From Candidatus Neomicrothrix sp. (GTDB taxonomy: Bacteria > Actinomycetota > Acidimicrobiia > Acidimicrobiales > Aldehydirespiratoraceae), in assembly GCA_017852795.1 (NCBI GenBank), contig JAFMKU010000007.1, positions 21,567 through 64,873 on the forward strand: a stretch of DNA of 43,307 nucleotides, written 5' to 3'. The position numbers and the translations under genes were made by a program. Every line of letters starts with the position of its first letter. Positions within the stretch are counted from its first letter, which is position 1. This document shows, piece after piece, positions 7,189 to 14,803 of the stretch. The notes beneath the pieces were generated by a model. The model was not told the DNA's origin. It worked only from the letters and a program-made list of their open reading frames with translations, and did no database searches.

Positions 7189-7266
7189 CTCATTGGGGCT
7201 GCTGACAACATCTTCACCGAGGGCGAGATCGTCAGGTGGAAGTTCATCTGAAGTGCTAATGGGCGC

Positions 7267-7272
7267 AGGTTA
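7267..7272 (-). promoter_or_regulatory. Predicted -10 box for the unknown membrane protein
   Basis: Minus-strand TAACCT is followed by six bases (GCGCCC) and then ATT (7260-7258), in frame with the protein. The spacing is the same as at the other leaderless starts of this window. The TAA inside the box is also the in-frame stop that limits the gene. Confidence 0.4.
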
Positions 7273-7316
7273 GGCCCTGACGAACGCTTGCGGGTGGCAG
7301 GCATGCCTACCACCGC

Positions 7317-7322
7317 CAGACT
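7317..7322 (+). promoter_or_regulatory. Possible -10 box of maf
   Basis: CAGACT ends six bases before the GTG start of maf. It is a weak match (xAxxxT), supported mainly by its spacing. Confidence 0.3.
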
Positions 7323-7328
7323 GATCCG

Positions 7329-7934
7329 GTGACAGATCTTCAGCTGGTTCTCGCCTCCCAATCGCCCCGCCGCCGAAACCTTCTCGAGCGGCTCTCGATA
7401 CGGCCGTCGATCGAACCCGCCGATGTCGACGAAACACCGGAACCAGAGGAGCGGCCAGAGGCATACGTCGAACGTTTAGCCAGGACCAAAGCCTCTGCTT
7501 CGCTCGGGCCGGGTCGGGTAGTGATCGCCGCTGACACGGTGGTGGTTAGAGACGGTGTCATTCTCGGCAAGCCACGCGACCGTGCCGACGCCATCGACAT
7601 TCTGCGGTCGCTGAGCGGGCGAAGCCATCAGGTGCTCTCCGGCGTTGCGGTCGCAGTGACCGACCCCGACGGCTCCAGCCGGGTTGCAACCGGAATCGAA
7701 TCGTCGGTGGTGCAAGTCGAACCGTTGAGCGAGGACCGGATCGACTGGTACCTGTCCACCGGCGAAGCCGACGACAAGGCCGGGGCGTACGGCCTGCAGG
7801 GAGCGGCGGGCCTTTTCGCCGACCGGGTCGAAGGGAGCGTCAACAACGTGATCGGGCTTCCGTTGACCCTTCTCGACCGCCTCTTTGGGGAACTCGGACT
7901 TGACCTGCTCAGCTTCGCTGACCCATCGGCGTAG
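7329..7934 (+). CDS. maf: Maf-family nucleoside triphosphate pyrophosphatase
   Basis: The 201-residue Maf protein shows the N-terminal LVLASQSPRRRNLLERL, the central VIAADTVVVRDGVILGKPRD and GRSHQVLSGVAV, and the C-terminal GEADDKAGAYGLQGAAG. These form the nucleotide pocket and the metal-binding acidic site. Maf proteins hydrolyse dTTP, UTP or modified nucleotides (m5UTP, pseudo-UTP, m7GTP) to monophosphates and pyrophosphate. Subclass cannot be set confidently here. The GTG at 7329 has no Shine-Dalgarno and a weak -10 box at leaderless spacing. It ends nine bases before the dus start. Confidence 0.93.
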   Translation: MTDLQLVLASQSPRRRNLLERLSIRPSIEPADVDETPEPEERPEAYVERLARTKASASLGPGRVVIAADTVVVRDGVILGKPRDRADAIDILRSLSGRSHQVLSGVAVAVTDPDGSSRVATGIESSVVQVEPLSEDRIDWYLSTGEADDKAGAYGLQGAAGLFADRVEGSVNNVIGLPLTLLDRLFGELGLDLLSFADPSA

Positions 7935-7937
7935 CCT
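7932..7937 (+). promoter_or_regulatory. Predicted -10 box of dus
   Basis: TAGCCT ends six bases before the ATG at 7944. No Shine-Dalgarno is present, which suggests a leaderless transcript for dus even though maf ends only nine bases upstream. Confidence 0.4.
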
Positions 7938-7943
7938 GTTCGA

Positions 7944-9101
7944 ATGTCCGCCACGGAATTACCGGCCCGTCCCGGCGAGTTTCAGCCGCTGCACATCGGC
8001 CCAATCGAGGTGTGGCCGCCGGTGGTGTTAGCGCCGATGGCTGGTGTCACCAACGCTCCGTTCCGGACCCTTTGCCGCCGCTACGGTGCCGGTCTTTACG
8101 TCAATCAGATGATCACGGCTCGAGCGTTGGTCGAAGGACATCGCAAAAGCCTCGAGCTGGCAGCGTTCGCTCCCGACGAAACCCCTCGGTCGATCCAGCT
8201 GTACGGCACCGAACCGTATTCGATCGCCGAAGCAACCAGAATGCTGATCGATACCCAGGCGGTGGATCACATCGATATGAACTTCGGTTGCCCGATGAAG
8301 AAAGTGACCCGGCATGGCGGTGGAGCCGCTCTACCGTGGAAACGAGATCACTACCGCACCATCGTGCGCGCCGCGGTCAACGCCGCCGGCGACGTGCCAG
8401 TGACCGTGAAGTTCCGGGTTGGTATCGACAATTCCGCCATCACGTTTCTTGACGCGGGTCGCATCGCCGAAGACGAAGGCTGCAAAGCGGTTGCGCTTCA
8501 TGCCCGCACCGCCAACCAGTTGTACAGCGGCAACGCCGACTGGCGCCGGATCGCCGAACTCAAAGAGGCGGTTCGCAGCATCCCGGTGCTCGGCAACGGA
8601 GACATCTGGGAAGCAGACGACGCGCTCACCATGATGCGGACCACCGGGGCTGACGGTGTGGTCATCGGCCGTGGCTGCCTTGGCCGTCCCTGGCTCTTTG
8701 CCGACCTTGCCGACACTTTTAACGGTCGCCCGCTGGCCCCCCGACCCAACCTAGGAACGGTCCTCGACGGCATGGTTGAACACGCCGAGTTGCTGTGCCA
8801 ATGGATGGGTGAGATGCGGGGGATTCGCGATTTTCGGAAACACACCGGTTGGTATCTGAAAGGGTTCTCAACCGGGAATGAGATCCGACGCCAGCTCAAC
8901 CGGGTCGGCTCGCTCGACGAAATGCGAACGTTGATCGCCGGACTCGACCGTTCCGTAGCGTTCCCCGACGGGGGGATGCGGATGGTGCGAGGCCATCACG
9001 GCTCACCCAAAGAGGTACATCTGCCGGACGGCTGGCTCGACACTCGCGACGGCGAGGTGGCCATGCCAGCCGGAGCTGAAGCTCTCGTTTCCGGCGGCTA
9101 G
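7944..9101 (+). CDS. dus: tRNA-dihydrouridine synthase (DusB-like)
   Basis: This 385-residue flavoenzyme of the Dus family has the FMN-binding start VLAPMAGVTNAPFRTLCRRY and the catalytic loop DHIDMNFGCPMKKVTRHGGG with its active-site cysteine. KFRVGID, ALHARTANQLYSG, and the second FMN phosphate site IPVLGNGDI followed by GADGVVIGRGCLGRPWLF are also present. It reduces specific uridines in the tRNA D-loop with NADPH. The C-terminal tRNA-binding helical domain is present (about 245-330), and a tail of about 50 residues follows. It converges with cobO: the two stop codons share the four bases CTAG at 9098-9101. Confidence 0.93.
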   Translation: MSATELPARPGEFQPLHIGPIEVWPPVVLAPMAGVTNAPFRTLCRRYGAGLYVNQMITARALVEGHRKSLELAAFAPDETPRSIQLYGTEPYSIAEATRMLIDTQAVDHIDMNFGCPMKKVTRHGGGAALPWKRDHYRTIVRAAVNAAGDVPVTVKFRVGIDNSAITFLDAGRIAEDEGCKAVALHARTANQLYSGNADWRRIAELKEAVRSIPVLGNGDIWEADDALTMMRTTGADGVVIGRGCLGRPWLFADLADTFNGRPLAPRPNLGTVLDGMVEHAELLCQWMGEMRGIRDFRKHTGWYLKGFSTGNEIRRQLNRVGSLDEMRTLIAGLDRSVAFPDGGMRMVRGHHGSPKEVHLPDGWLDTRDGEVAMPAGAEALVSGG

Positions 9102-9670
9102 AAGTCGATGCCTTTCATGGCGGCGATCCCCTGCTCATAGGCGTGCTTGCGGTTCTCCATGACCGTGACCGTGTCAGCCAGATCAATCAGCCAGTCCGGA
9201 GCGTCGCGCCCGGTGAGCACCAGCGACACTCGCTCCGGTCGGTTCGTGATGGTGGTCGCCACGTCGTCAGCGTCGATCCAGCCCCAATTGAGTGGATAGG
9301 TGATTTCGTCGAACACCACGAGGCGATAATCCCCGCTGTTGACCAACGCCTGACCTTGCAGCCATGCCTCGCGTGCGACCGCTTCGTCCTTTTCAAGGTC
9401 GTCACTGTCCCAGGTGAAACCCTCACCCAGCGACCAGAAATCGATACCGAGTTGTTCAGCCATGAGCTGTTCACCAGTCACCCAGTTTTCGCTCTTAAGG
9501 AATTGGATCACCGCGACCGGCCAGCCTCGGGCTCGGGCTCGAAGGGCCACACCGAACGCCGCCGACGACTTGCCTTTGCCGTCACCGGTGTTGACCAGCA
9601 CCAGGCTGGCCGGGGGTCGTAGACCGTCTGGTCTCGGATCGTCCTCAGGTGGGGTGTCGGCGGCAGTCAT
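9098..9670 (-). CDS. cobO: Cob(I)yrinic acid a,c-diamide adenosyltransferase
   Basis: The 190-residue enzyme is of the CobA/CobO/BtuR type. The P-loop NTGDGKGKSSAAFG (about 27-40) lies early, followed by VAVIQFLKSENW, GEGFTWDS and LVVFDEITYPLNWGW. The C-terminus has VSLVLTGRDAPDWLIDLADT and ends with a short Lys/Tyr segment. It transfers adenosyl from ATP to cob(I)alamin-type corrinoids, making the coenzyme form. ATG 9670 is one base after the btuD stop, so it is the last gene of the riboswitch-controlled btuFCD-cobO operon. The longer upstream frame is a shadow. Confidence 0.93.
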   Translation of the reverse strand: MTAADTPPEDDPRPDGLRPPASLVLVNTGDGKGKSSAAFGVALRARARGWPVAVIQFLKSENWVTGEQLMAEQLGIDFWSLGEGFTWDSDDLEKDEAVAREAWLQGQALVNSGDYRLVVFDEITYPLNWGWIDADDVATTITNRPERVSLVLTGRDAPDWLIDLADTVTVMENRKHAYEQGIAAMKGIDF

Positions 9671-9671
9671 G

Positions 9672-10454
9672 TCAACGTCCAAACGTCGTAGCGGGCACGA
9701 TGATCGGGCCCGCCTCGTCATCGATGATACGAACATCGGCTCCGAAATAGCGGGCAATGTTGGTAACGGTGAGGACATCAGCGGCCGGCCCCTCGGCTTG
9801 AACCCCACCGTCGGCGAGCAACAGCATCCGATCCCCGTAGCGGGCGGCGAGCGTCAAGTCATGCAGTGTGGCCAGCACCGTCAAACCATCCGAAACGCGG
9901 AGTGCGTCAACCAATTCCAGCACCTGCTGTTGATGACCGAGGTCTAACGCGGTCGTTGGTTCATCGAGGATCAACACGCGTGCCTGTTGCGCGAGGGCAC
10001 GGGCCAGCACCACCCGCTGCCGTTCTCCACCCGACAACGAATCGACGGTTCGGTCCATGAACTCGCCAAGCTTGAGTCGTTCAAAGAGATCCGCCACGAC
10101 CTGCTGATCCACGGCTCGTTCCTTGCCAAACACACCACGGTGTGCGCTGCGGCCCAACAGCACGTAAGCCCCGACGGTGATGCCGGTGGGGATCACCGGA
10201 GTTTGCGGAACGTACGCCACCCGAGAAGCCCATTCCAACGCCCGCTCCCGGCGAGCCCCGAAAACGTGTACCTCCCCCTGGAACTCGATCGTGCCCAGAA
10301 CCGCCCGCAGCAGCGAGGTTTTCCCGGCACCGTTCGGGCCGACAATGTTGACCCATTCGCCGTCGGCAACGTCAAGATCGACATCGGAAAATACTTGGTG
10401 ACCAGCAAACGACACACCGAGATTTCGCAACGACACCGCGTTGAGCTGGCTCAT
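9672..10454 (-). CDS. btuD: Vitamin B12/iron-type ABC transporter ATP-binding protein
   Basis: The 260-residue ABC ATPase has Walker A GPNGAGKT (39-46), signature SLSGGERQRVVLARAL, Walker B VLILDEPTTALD and the switch histidine in LATLHDLTLAARYGD. It belongs to the FecE/BtuD/HmuV class that energises periplasmic-binding-protein-dependent uptake of cobalamin, heme or siderophores. Cobalamin is the inferred cargo, because the operon is headed by a cobalamin riboswitch and ends in cobO. The ATG at 10454 overlaps the permease stop as TGATG, indicating coupling. Two GTG codons precede it at 10460 and 10457. Confidence 0.92.
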   Translation of the reverse strand: MSQLNAVSLRNLGVSFAGHQVFSDVDLDVADGEWVNIVGPNGAGKTSLLRAVLGTIEFQGEVHVFGARRERALEWASRVAYVPQTPVIPTGITVGAYVLLGRSAHRGVFGKERAVDQQVVADLFERLKLGEFMDRTVDSLSGGERQRVVLARALAQQARVLILDEPTTALDLGHQQQVLELVDALRVSDGLTVLATLHDLTLAARYGDRMLLLADGGVQAEGPAADVLTVTNIARYFGADVRIIDDEAGPIIVPATTFGR

Positions 10455-11509
10455 CACCACACCTCACGACGGCTAGATCGCAACACCAGCACGAAGAACG
10501 GTGCACCAAGAACGGCGGTCACGACCCCGATCGGAAGTTCCGCTGGATCAACCACGGTTCGGGCCGCGAGATCGGCGAGCACCATAAACGCGCCCCCGAG
10601 CAGCACCGACAACGGCACCACGAGACGGTAACTGACACCGACGAGTAGCCGGATCGTGTGCGGAACAATGATCCCGACGAAACCAATGAGCCCACTCACC
10701 GAGACTGCAGCCGCGGCGCCCAACGAGGCGACCACCACCACGATCAACCGCACCTTTCGCGGTTCCAAACCGAGCGATTCTGCTTCCTCGTCACCAACTG
10801 CCAACAGGTCAAGGGCGTTGCGGTACCGCATCAGCACCACCACGGTGAGCAGAAAGTACGGCAGGAGCAGAACCGGTTCAGACCAGCCTGAGGTGGCGAC
10901 CCGACCAAGGATCCACGAGTACACCTCCCGGAATGCATCAGAGTTGGCCTGCAACACGAACGTCTGCACCGCGGTGAGGAAACTCGCGACCGCAACCCCG
11001 GCCAGAATCAGCGAGGCAGCCGAACGGCCACCGGCTGACCCCGCGGCGTAAGACAACACGACCGCGATCAGCGCACCAGCGAAAGCCGCCAACGGAACCG
11101 GATCAATGAACCCGGCACCGTCACCGAGGTTGCTGGTGATGGCAACCGTCGCACCCAAACCGGCCCCCGCCGCGACACCGAGCAGGTACGGGTCAGCGAG
11201 TGGGTTCCGAAACGCTCCCTGATAGGCCGCGCCACCCACCGAAAGCGTTCCGCCCACCAAGAACCCCAGCACTACACGCGGCAAACGTATCTCACGCACT
11301 ATCGCCGTGGCGGTCCCCGACAATCCAGATTCGATGTGCACTCCGGGGATCATGTCGAGCAGTTCTCGGGCCACATCGAGGATCGGTAACGACACCGGAC
11401 CGAACGCCAGCCCGGCCAGCACTGCGATCAGCGAAAACCCCACCGCGAGCAGAAGTGCACGCCGTGAAAGGTTCGCTGATGCAGGCAGGCCAGGGGCCGG
11501 TTCGGTCAC
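10454..11509 (-). CDS. btuC: Vitamin B12/iron-type ABC transporter permease
   Basis: This FecCD/BtuC-family permease is 351 residues with about ten hydrophobic helices. Family strings are REIRLPRVVLGFLVGGTLSV, GAAYQGAFRNPLADPYLLGV, AAGAGLGATVAI, SWILGRVATSGW, and GLIGFVGIIVPHTIRLLVG near the cytoplasmic coupling helix. LPIGVVTAVLGAPFFVLVL closes the protein. It forms the membrane channel for the BtuF-delivered substrate. The start is five bases after the btuF stop. The stop is shared with the btuD start. Confidence 0.93.
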   Translation of the reverse strand: MTEPAPGLPASANLSRRALLLAVGFSLIAVLAGLAFGPVSLPILDVARELLDMIPGVHIESGLSGTATAIVREIRLPRVVLGFLVGGTLSVGGAAYQGAFRNPLADPYLLGVAAGAGLGATVAITSNLGDGAGFIDPVPLAAFAGALIAVVLSYAAGSAGGRSAASLILAGVAVASFLTAVQTFVLQANSDAFREVYSWILGRVATSGWSEPVLLLPYFLLTVVVLMRYRNALDLLAVGDEEAESLGLEPRKVRLIVVVVASLGAAAAVSVSGLIGFVGIIVPHTIRLLVGVSYRLVVPLSVLLGGAFMVLADLAARTVVDPAELPIGVVTAVLGAPFFVLVLRSSRREVW

Positions 11510-11514
11510 TTCGG

Positions 11515-12363
11515 TTACGACCCGGCGATGCTGGCTGCGATCACCTCAACAAAGTCCGCGACCCGCGGACCCCACCGAGAAGCAATGTCATCGTTGACTT
11601 CAGCCACCTGGTTGCTTTGCACGGCGCTGAGTTCGCTCCATCCGGGGCGTTCGCCGACCAGCACTGCGGTCTGGCCGCAGCAAACCGTGTCGGCCAACAC
11701 GATCACATCCGGGTTGGCGTCCAGCAGGTATTCGTCGCTCAGCTGCGGATACCCGAACGCGGCGCCGTCGCGGTCGGCGGGGTCAGCCACGTTGACCATG
11801 CCGAACAGCCCGTACAACTGTCCAATGAACGTTGAACTGGTCACGGTGTACAGCGAGTCGTCAAGTTCGTGGAAGTAGCTGAGCCCTTCGGAACCGCTAA
11901 CCGACGAAACTGCCGCCTCGATTCGTTGCCGCATCGACTCGACCAGTTCGGCGGCTGCGTCGCTGCGTCCAGTTACCGAACCAAGTTGCAGGATCTGTTC
12001 GTACACACCGTCGAGCGTGTCCGGTGCGTCAGTCAACGCCACCTCGACCCCGGCTGCTTCGAGGTTGGCTTGCAGATCGCCGTTGGAACCCATCACCACC
12101 AGATCGGGTTCGTAACCAAGGATCGCTTCGACGTTGGGTTCCCATCCGGAAAGGTCAGTAACGGGAGCTTCAGCCGGGAAGTAGGAGAACTCGTCGACCG
12201 CGACCACTAACGACCCAGCCCCGATAGCAAACAGGGTTTCGGTAGCGCTGGGGCTGATCGACACAATCCGTACCCCCTCCGAGGCGTCCTGGTTGGTGTC
12301 GTTGCCTGAGCATCCAACGAACAGCACCGTCATCGCGGTGAGACCGGCCAATAGTTTCTTCAA
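11515..12363 (-). CDS. btuF: Cobalamin-binding lipoprotein of an ABC transporter (BtuF-like)
   Basis: This is a 282-residue substrate-binding lipoprotein. TTG 12363 is chosen because GGAGG lies four bases before it and it gives a clean signal peptide, MKKLLAGLTAMTVLFVGC, with the lipobox cysteine at residue 18. The mature part has the class III fold typical of BtuF/FecB: RIVSISPSATETLFAIGAG near the start, then VEAILGYEPDLVVMG, DTLDGVYEQILQLG and the C-terminal half with YLLDANPDVIVLAD. It should capture corrinoids outside the cell and deliver them to BtuC. It heads the operon under the cobalamin riboswitch. A longer frame upstream of 12363 runs through the riboswitch and is not coding. Confidence 0.92.
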   Translation of the reverse strand: MKKLLAGLTAMTVLFVGCSGNDTNQDASEGVRIVSISPSATETLFAIGAGSLVVAVDEFSYFPAEAPVTDLSGWEPNVEAILGYEPDLVVMGSNGDLQANLEAAGVEVALTDAPDTLDGVYEQILQLGSVTGRSDAAAELVESMRQRIEAAVSSVSGSEGLSYFHELDDSLYTVTSSTFIGQLYGLFGMVNVADPADRDGAAFGYPQLSDEYLLDANPDVIVLADTVCCGQTAVLVGERPGWSELSAVQSNQVAEVNDDIASRWGPRVADFVEVIAASIAGS

Positions 12364-12386
12364 GGTTCCTCCAGTTGTGCGGTTCT

Positions 12387-12442
12387 GGCTCGGCACGAAC
12401 GGCGGAATCCCCCGTACGAGCCGCCCCAATCCCCGAGGGCGG
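12387..12442 (-). promoter_or_regulatory. Two hairpins between the cobalamin riboswitch and btuF (likely expression platform)
   Basis: On the minus strand a hairpin CCGCCC/GGGCGG (12442-12421) is followed by a longer one. The second pairs GGCTCG (12422-12417) with CGAGCC (12392-12387), extended inward by TACG/CGTG around a bulged C. The arms abut and share two bases, so they may be alternatives. There is no T-tract, so control of translation is more plausible than intrinsic termination. The btuF Shine-Dalgarno lies shortly downstream. Confidence 0.45.
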
Positions 12443-12450
12443 TATCGCTT

Positions 12451-12551
12451 GTTGTTATCTGTCGACCGGACTCGTCTCTCGCTTCGAAAAGCTCAAGCGT
12501 TACCGTTGCGGGACAGCTCCGGGATCAAACCGGAATTCGCAAGATGACAAC
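12451..12551 (-). ncRNA. Cobalamin (B12) riboswitch
   Basis: The minus strand reads GCGAATTCCGG-TTTGATC-CCGGAG followed by CTGTCCCGCAACGGTAA, which matches the conserved core of cobalamin riboswitches. The later GAGTCCGGTCGACAG is B12-box-like. The closing P1 helix is visible: GTTGTCATC (12551-12543) pairs with GATAACAAC (12459-12451) with one mismatch. A P4-like CCGG...CCGG hairpin and an apical GCTT...AAGC hairpin lie inside. It sits 88 bases upstream of btuF, and the operon it controls is btuFCD-cobO, exactly the pathway expected. Binding of adenosyl- or aquo-cobalamin should reduce expression. At about 100 nt it is a compact member. Confidence 0.85.
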
Positions 12552-12561
12552 TGGCCAGAGA

Positions 12562-13626
12562 CTAGCCGCGGACTGCGTCAAGTCGGGCGACAGCCTCATC
12601 GACGATCCGCTGGATCAGATCGGCGCAACTCGGCAGGTCGTCGACCACACCGACGCATTGTCCGGTAGGGAGGATGCCGACCTCAAGGTTGCCGTCCACC
12701 ATGGAGGCTTTGGTGAGCATCGGTGCGTTGGCTGCCATCGCCAATTGCGACCAGCTCAGGTCCTGGTTTTTCTTCATGGCGAGACCTTCACGTAGCAGCG
12801 CCGAAAACGACGTGCCGGTGAGTTTGCGAAACCGCAGAGCGTTGAGGGCGGCGGTTGGGAGGCTGAGAAGCCCCCGCCGTTCGAGCCGGTCAACAAGTTC
12901 GGTGCGGATAACTCGCTGAGGTGCACCGTCGATGGCTTGAGAGACCACCGTTCCCGTGACCGGAGTAGCGAGATAGGCCTGTTTGATCGAGTCGGGTACC
13001 GGACTGTCGGAGGTCAACAAGAACCGGGTGCCCATCGCGATTCCGTCGGCACCCCAGGCCAGAGCCGCCGCTAACCCGCGGCCGTCGTGGAAGCCGCCTG
13101 CCGCGATGACCGGAATGTCCACCGCGTCGAGCACCTGTGGGAGAAGTAGCGAGGTAGGAACGGTGCCGGTGTGCCCTCCCCCTTCGGCGCCCTGACACAA
13201 GACGACATCAACGCCCCATTCGGCAACTTTTTCTGCGTGGCGGCGGGCACCCACCGTCGGCATCACCACCAGACCAGCTTCTTTGAGTTTGGCCACCATG
13301 TCGGGGCGGGGGGCTTGGGCAAAGCTGGCGACCCTCACTTCGGCCCGAATCAAGTGATCGACCCGCGCTTCGATATCGAGCGCGTCGGTGCGAAGGTTCA
13401 CCCCGAACGGCTGGTCGGTGAGGGCGTGCACCTCGTCGATGGCAGCCACCATCTCGTCAAAGGTCATGGTGGCCGACGCAAGGATGCCTAGCCCTCCGCC
13501 GTTCGCGGTTCCAGCAACCAGCGAAGGGCCCGCAACCCAGCCCATCCCGGTTTGCACGATCGGATAGCGGACACCGAAGCATTCGGTGGCCCGGGTTTGG
13601 AGGCGAGGATCGACAACGTCAGCCAT
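12562..13626 (-). CDS. Nitronate monooxygenase / 2-nitropropane dioxygenase-like FMN enzyme
   Basis: The 354-residue TIM-barrel flavoprotein of the NPD family begins ATG 13626 and opens with CFGVRYPIVQTGMGWVAGPS. It continues with LVAGTANGGGLGILASA, GVDVVLCQGAEGGGHTG, IPVIAAGGFHDGRGLAAALA and GADGIAMGTRFLLT, which build the FMN site. The histidine in GGGHTG is the usual catalytic residue. Natural substrates may be propionate 3-nitronate or, in some family members, enoyl-type compounds; the substrate is not predictable. A TAGGGT -10 box ends seven bases upstream of the ATG. A 96-base gap separates it from divergent selD. Confidence 0.88.
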   Translation of the reverse strand: MADVVDPRLQTRATECFGVRYPIVQTGMGWVAGPSLVAGTANGGGLGILASATMTFDEMVAAIDEVHALTDQPFGVNLRTDALDIEARVDHLIRAEVRVASFAQAPRPDMVAKLKEAGLVVMPTVGARRHAEKVAEWGVDVVLCQGAEGGGHTGTVPTSLLLPQVLDAVDIPVIAAGGFHDGRGLAAALAWGADGIAMGTRFLLTSDSPVPDSIKQAYLATPVTGTVVSQAIDGAPQRVIRTELVDRLERRGLLSLPTAALNALRFRKLTGTSFSALLREGLAMKKNQDLSWSQLAMAANAPMLTKASMVDGNLEVGILPTGQCVGVVDDLPSCADLIQRIVDEAVARLDAVRG

Positions 13627-13633
13627 ATCCGTC

Positions 13634-13639
13634 ACCCTA
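13634..13639 (-). promoter_or_regulatory. Predicted -10 box of the nitronate-monooxygenase-like gene
   Basis: Minus-strand TAGGGT ends seven bases (GACGGAT) before the ATG at 13626. No Shine-Dalgarno is present, so a leaderless mRNA is predicted. Confidence 0.45.
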
Positions 13640-13722
13640 GGCCCTAGTGTGCGGATGAAACGGAACCGGGTTTCTGGTTTTCCGTTGGCTACGAACATCG
13701 CAGGGAAGGAGGTGGTCACCTC

Positions 13723-14760
13723 ATGGCTCGACGTCTTACCGAATACAGCCACGGCGCTGGTTGAGGCTGCAAGCTCGCCCCGGGCGAACTGGCGCAGGTC
13801 GTGCGCCGTCTCACTCCACCATCCGACCCGGACCTGCTCGTTGGCGCAGCCAGCGGCGACGATGCCGCGGTCTACCGACTTTCAGACGAACGCGCCCTTG
13901 TGGTCACCGCAGATTTCATCACCCCTGTCGTTGACGACGCTCGCCAATGGGGTCAAGTCGCGGCGGCTAACGCGGTTTCCGACGTGTACGCCATGGGTGG
14001 CCGGCCGCTCCTCGCGCTGAACCTGGTGTGTTGGAACACCGAGGAACTTTCCAACGATCTACTCGGGGACGTCTTGGCAGGCGGACAGGACGTCGCCGAT
14101 GCTTGCGGTTTCGTGATCGCCGGTGGGCACACCGTGGACGACCCCGAACCCAAGTACGGGTTGGCGGTAGTGGGAGAAGTCCATCCGGATCGGATCCTCA
14201 CCAATGCGGGGCTGCGACCGCAGCAGGCCCTGGTACTCACCAAGGCATTGGGGGTGGGAATCCTCACCACCGCACAGAAACGCGACGTGGCGCAGGTGGA
14301 GTGGATGGACGCGGCGATTGCGTCAATGGTGCGCACCAACCGCCGTGCCTCCGAGGTGGCGGTGGCGGCAGGGGTGACGGGCGCAACCGACGTGACCGGG
14401 TTCGGGTTGTTGGGCCACGGCTCTCGGATGGCCCAAGAGTCACAGGTTGATCTGGTCATCAACGTTGACGCGGTGCCGTTGCTTGACGGGACTAGGGAAC
14501 TTGCCGCCGATGGCGTGGTCCCAGGCGGAAGCGGCCGCAACCGGGCTTGGGTCGAACCGCTGCTTGATGTTGCCGACGGTGTGGCCGACCTTGATGTCAC
14601 CATCCTCGCCGACGCGCAAACCAGCGGTGGTCTGCTGTTTGGTATCGACCCGGACCGGGCGGAGTCGGTGATTGCAGATCTCCGCCGTGATGGCCATCAG
14701 GCTGCGGTCATTGGAAACACCACAACCGGTTCCGGCCGGATCTCACTGATCCGAACCTGA
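13723..14760 (+). CDS. selD: Selenide, water dikinase, a selenoprotein with an in-frame UGA (Sec14)
   Basis: The true start is ATG 13723, ten bases after a strong AAGGAGGT (13706-13713). The frame reads MARRLTEYSHGAG, then TGA at 13762-13764, then GCKLAPGELAQVV, and runs unbroken to TGA 14758-14760 (345 codons plus stop). SelD proteins have Cys or selenocysteine at exactly this position, followed by Gly-Cys-Lys with the catalytic lysine (Lys17), so the UGA is read as Sec. Downstream are ASGDDAAVYRL, the metal/ATP site VSDVYAMGGRPLLALNLV, GGHTVDDPEPKYGL and DVTGFGLLGHGSRMA. The enzyme makes selenophosphate from selenide and ATP. A conventional ORF call would begin only after the UGA and lose the active site. 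Confidence 0.95.
13767..13797 (+). promoter_or_regulatory. Candidate bacterial SECIS hairpin in selD
   Basis: Just after the UGA, TCGCC (13775-13779) pairs with GGCGA (13783-13787) around a CCG loop. The stem extends by AG/CT after a C-A mismatch, and by CTGC (13767-13770) with GCAG (13794-13797). The apical loop is about 15 bases after the UGA, close to the window used by SelB-binding SECIS elements. The loop lacks an obvious GGU-type start, so support is structural only. Confidence 0.4.
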
Positions 14761-14803
14761 TCGCCGGTTCCGCGAGCAGCCGGGAAAACCCGACCGTCGG
14801 TGC

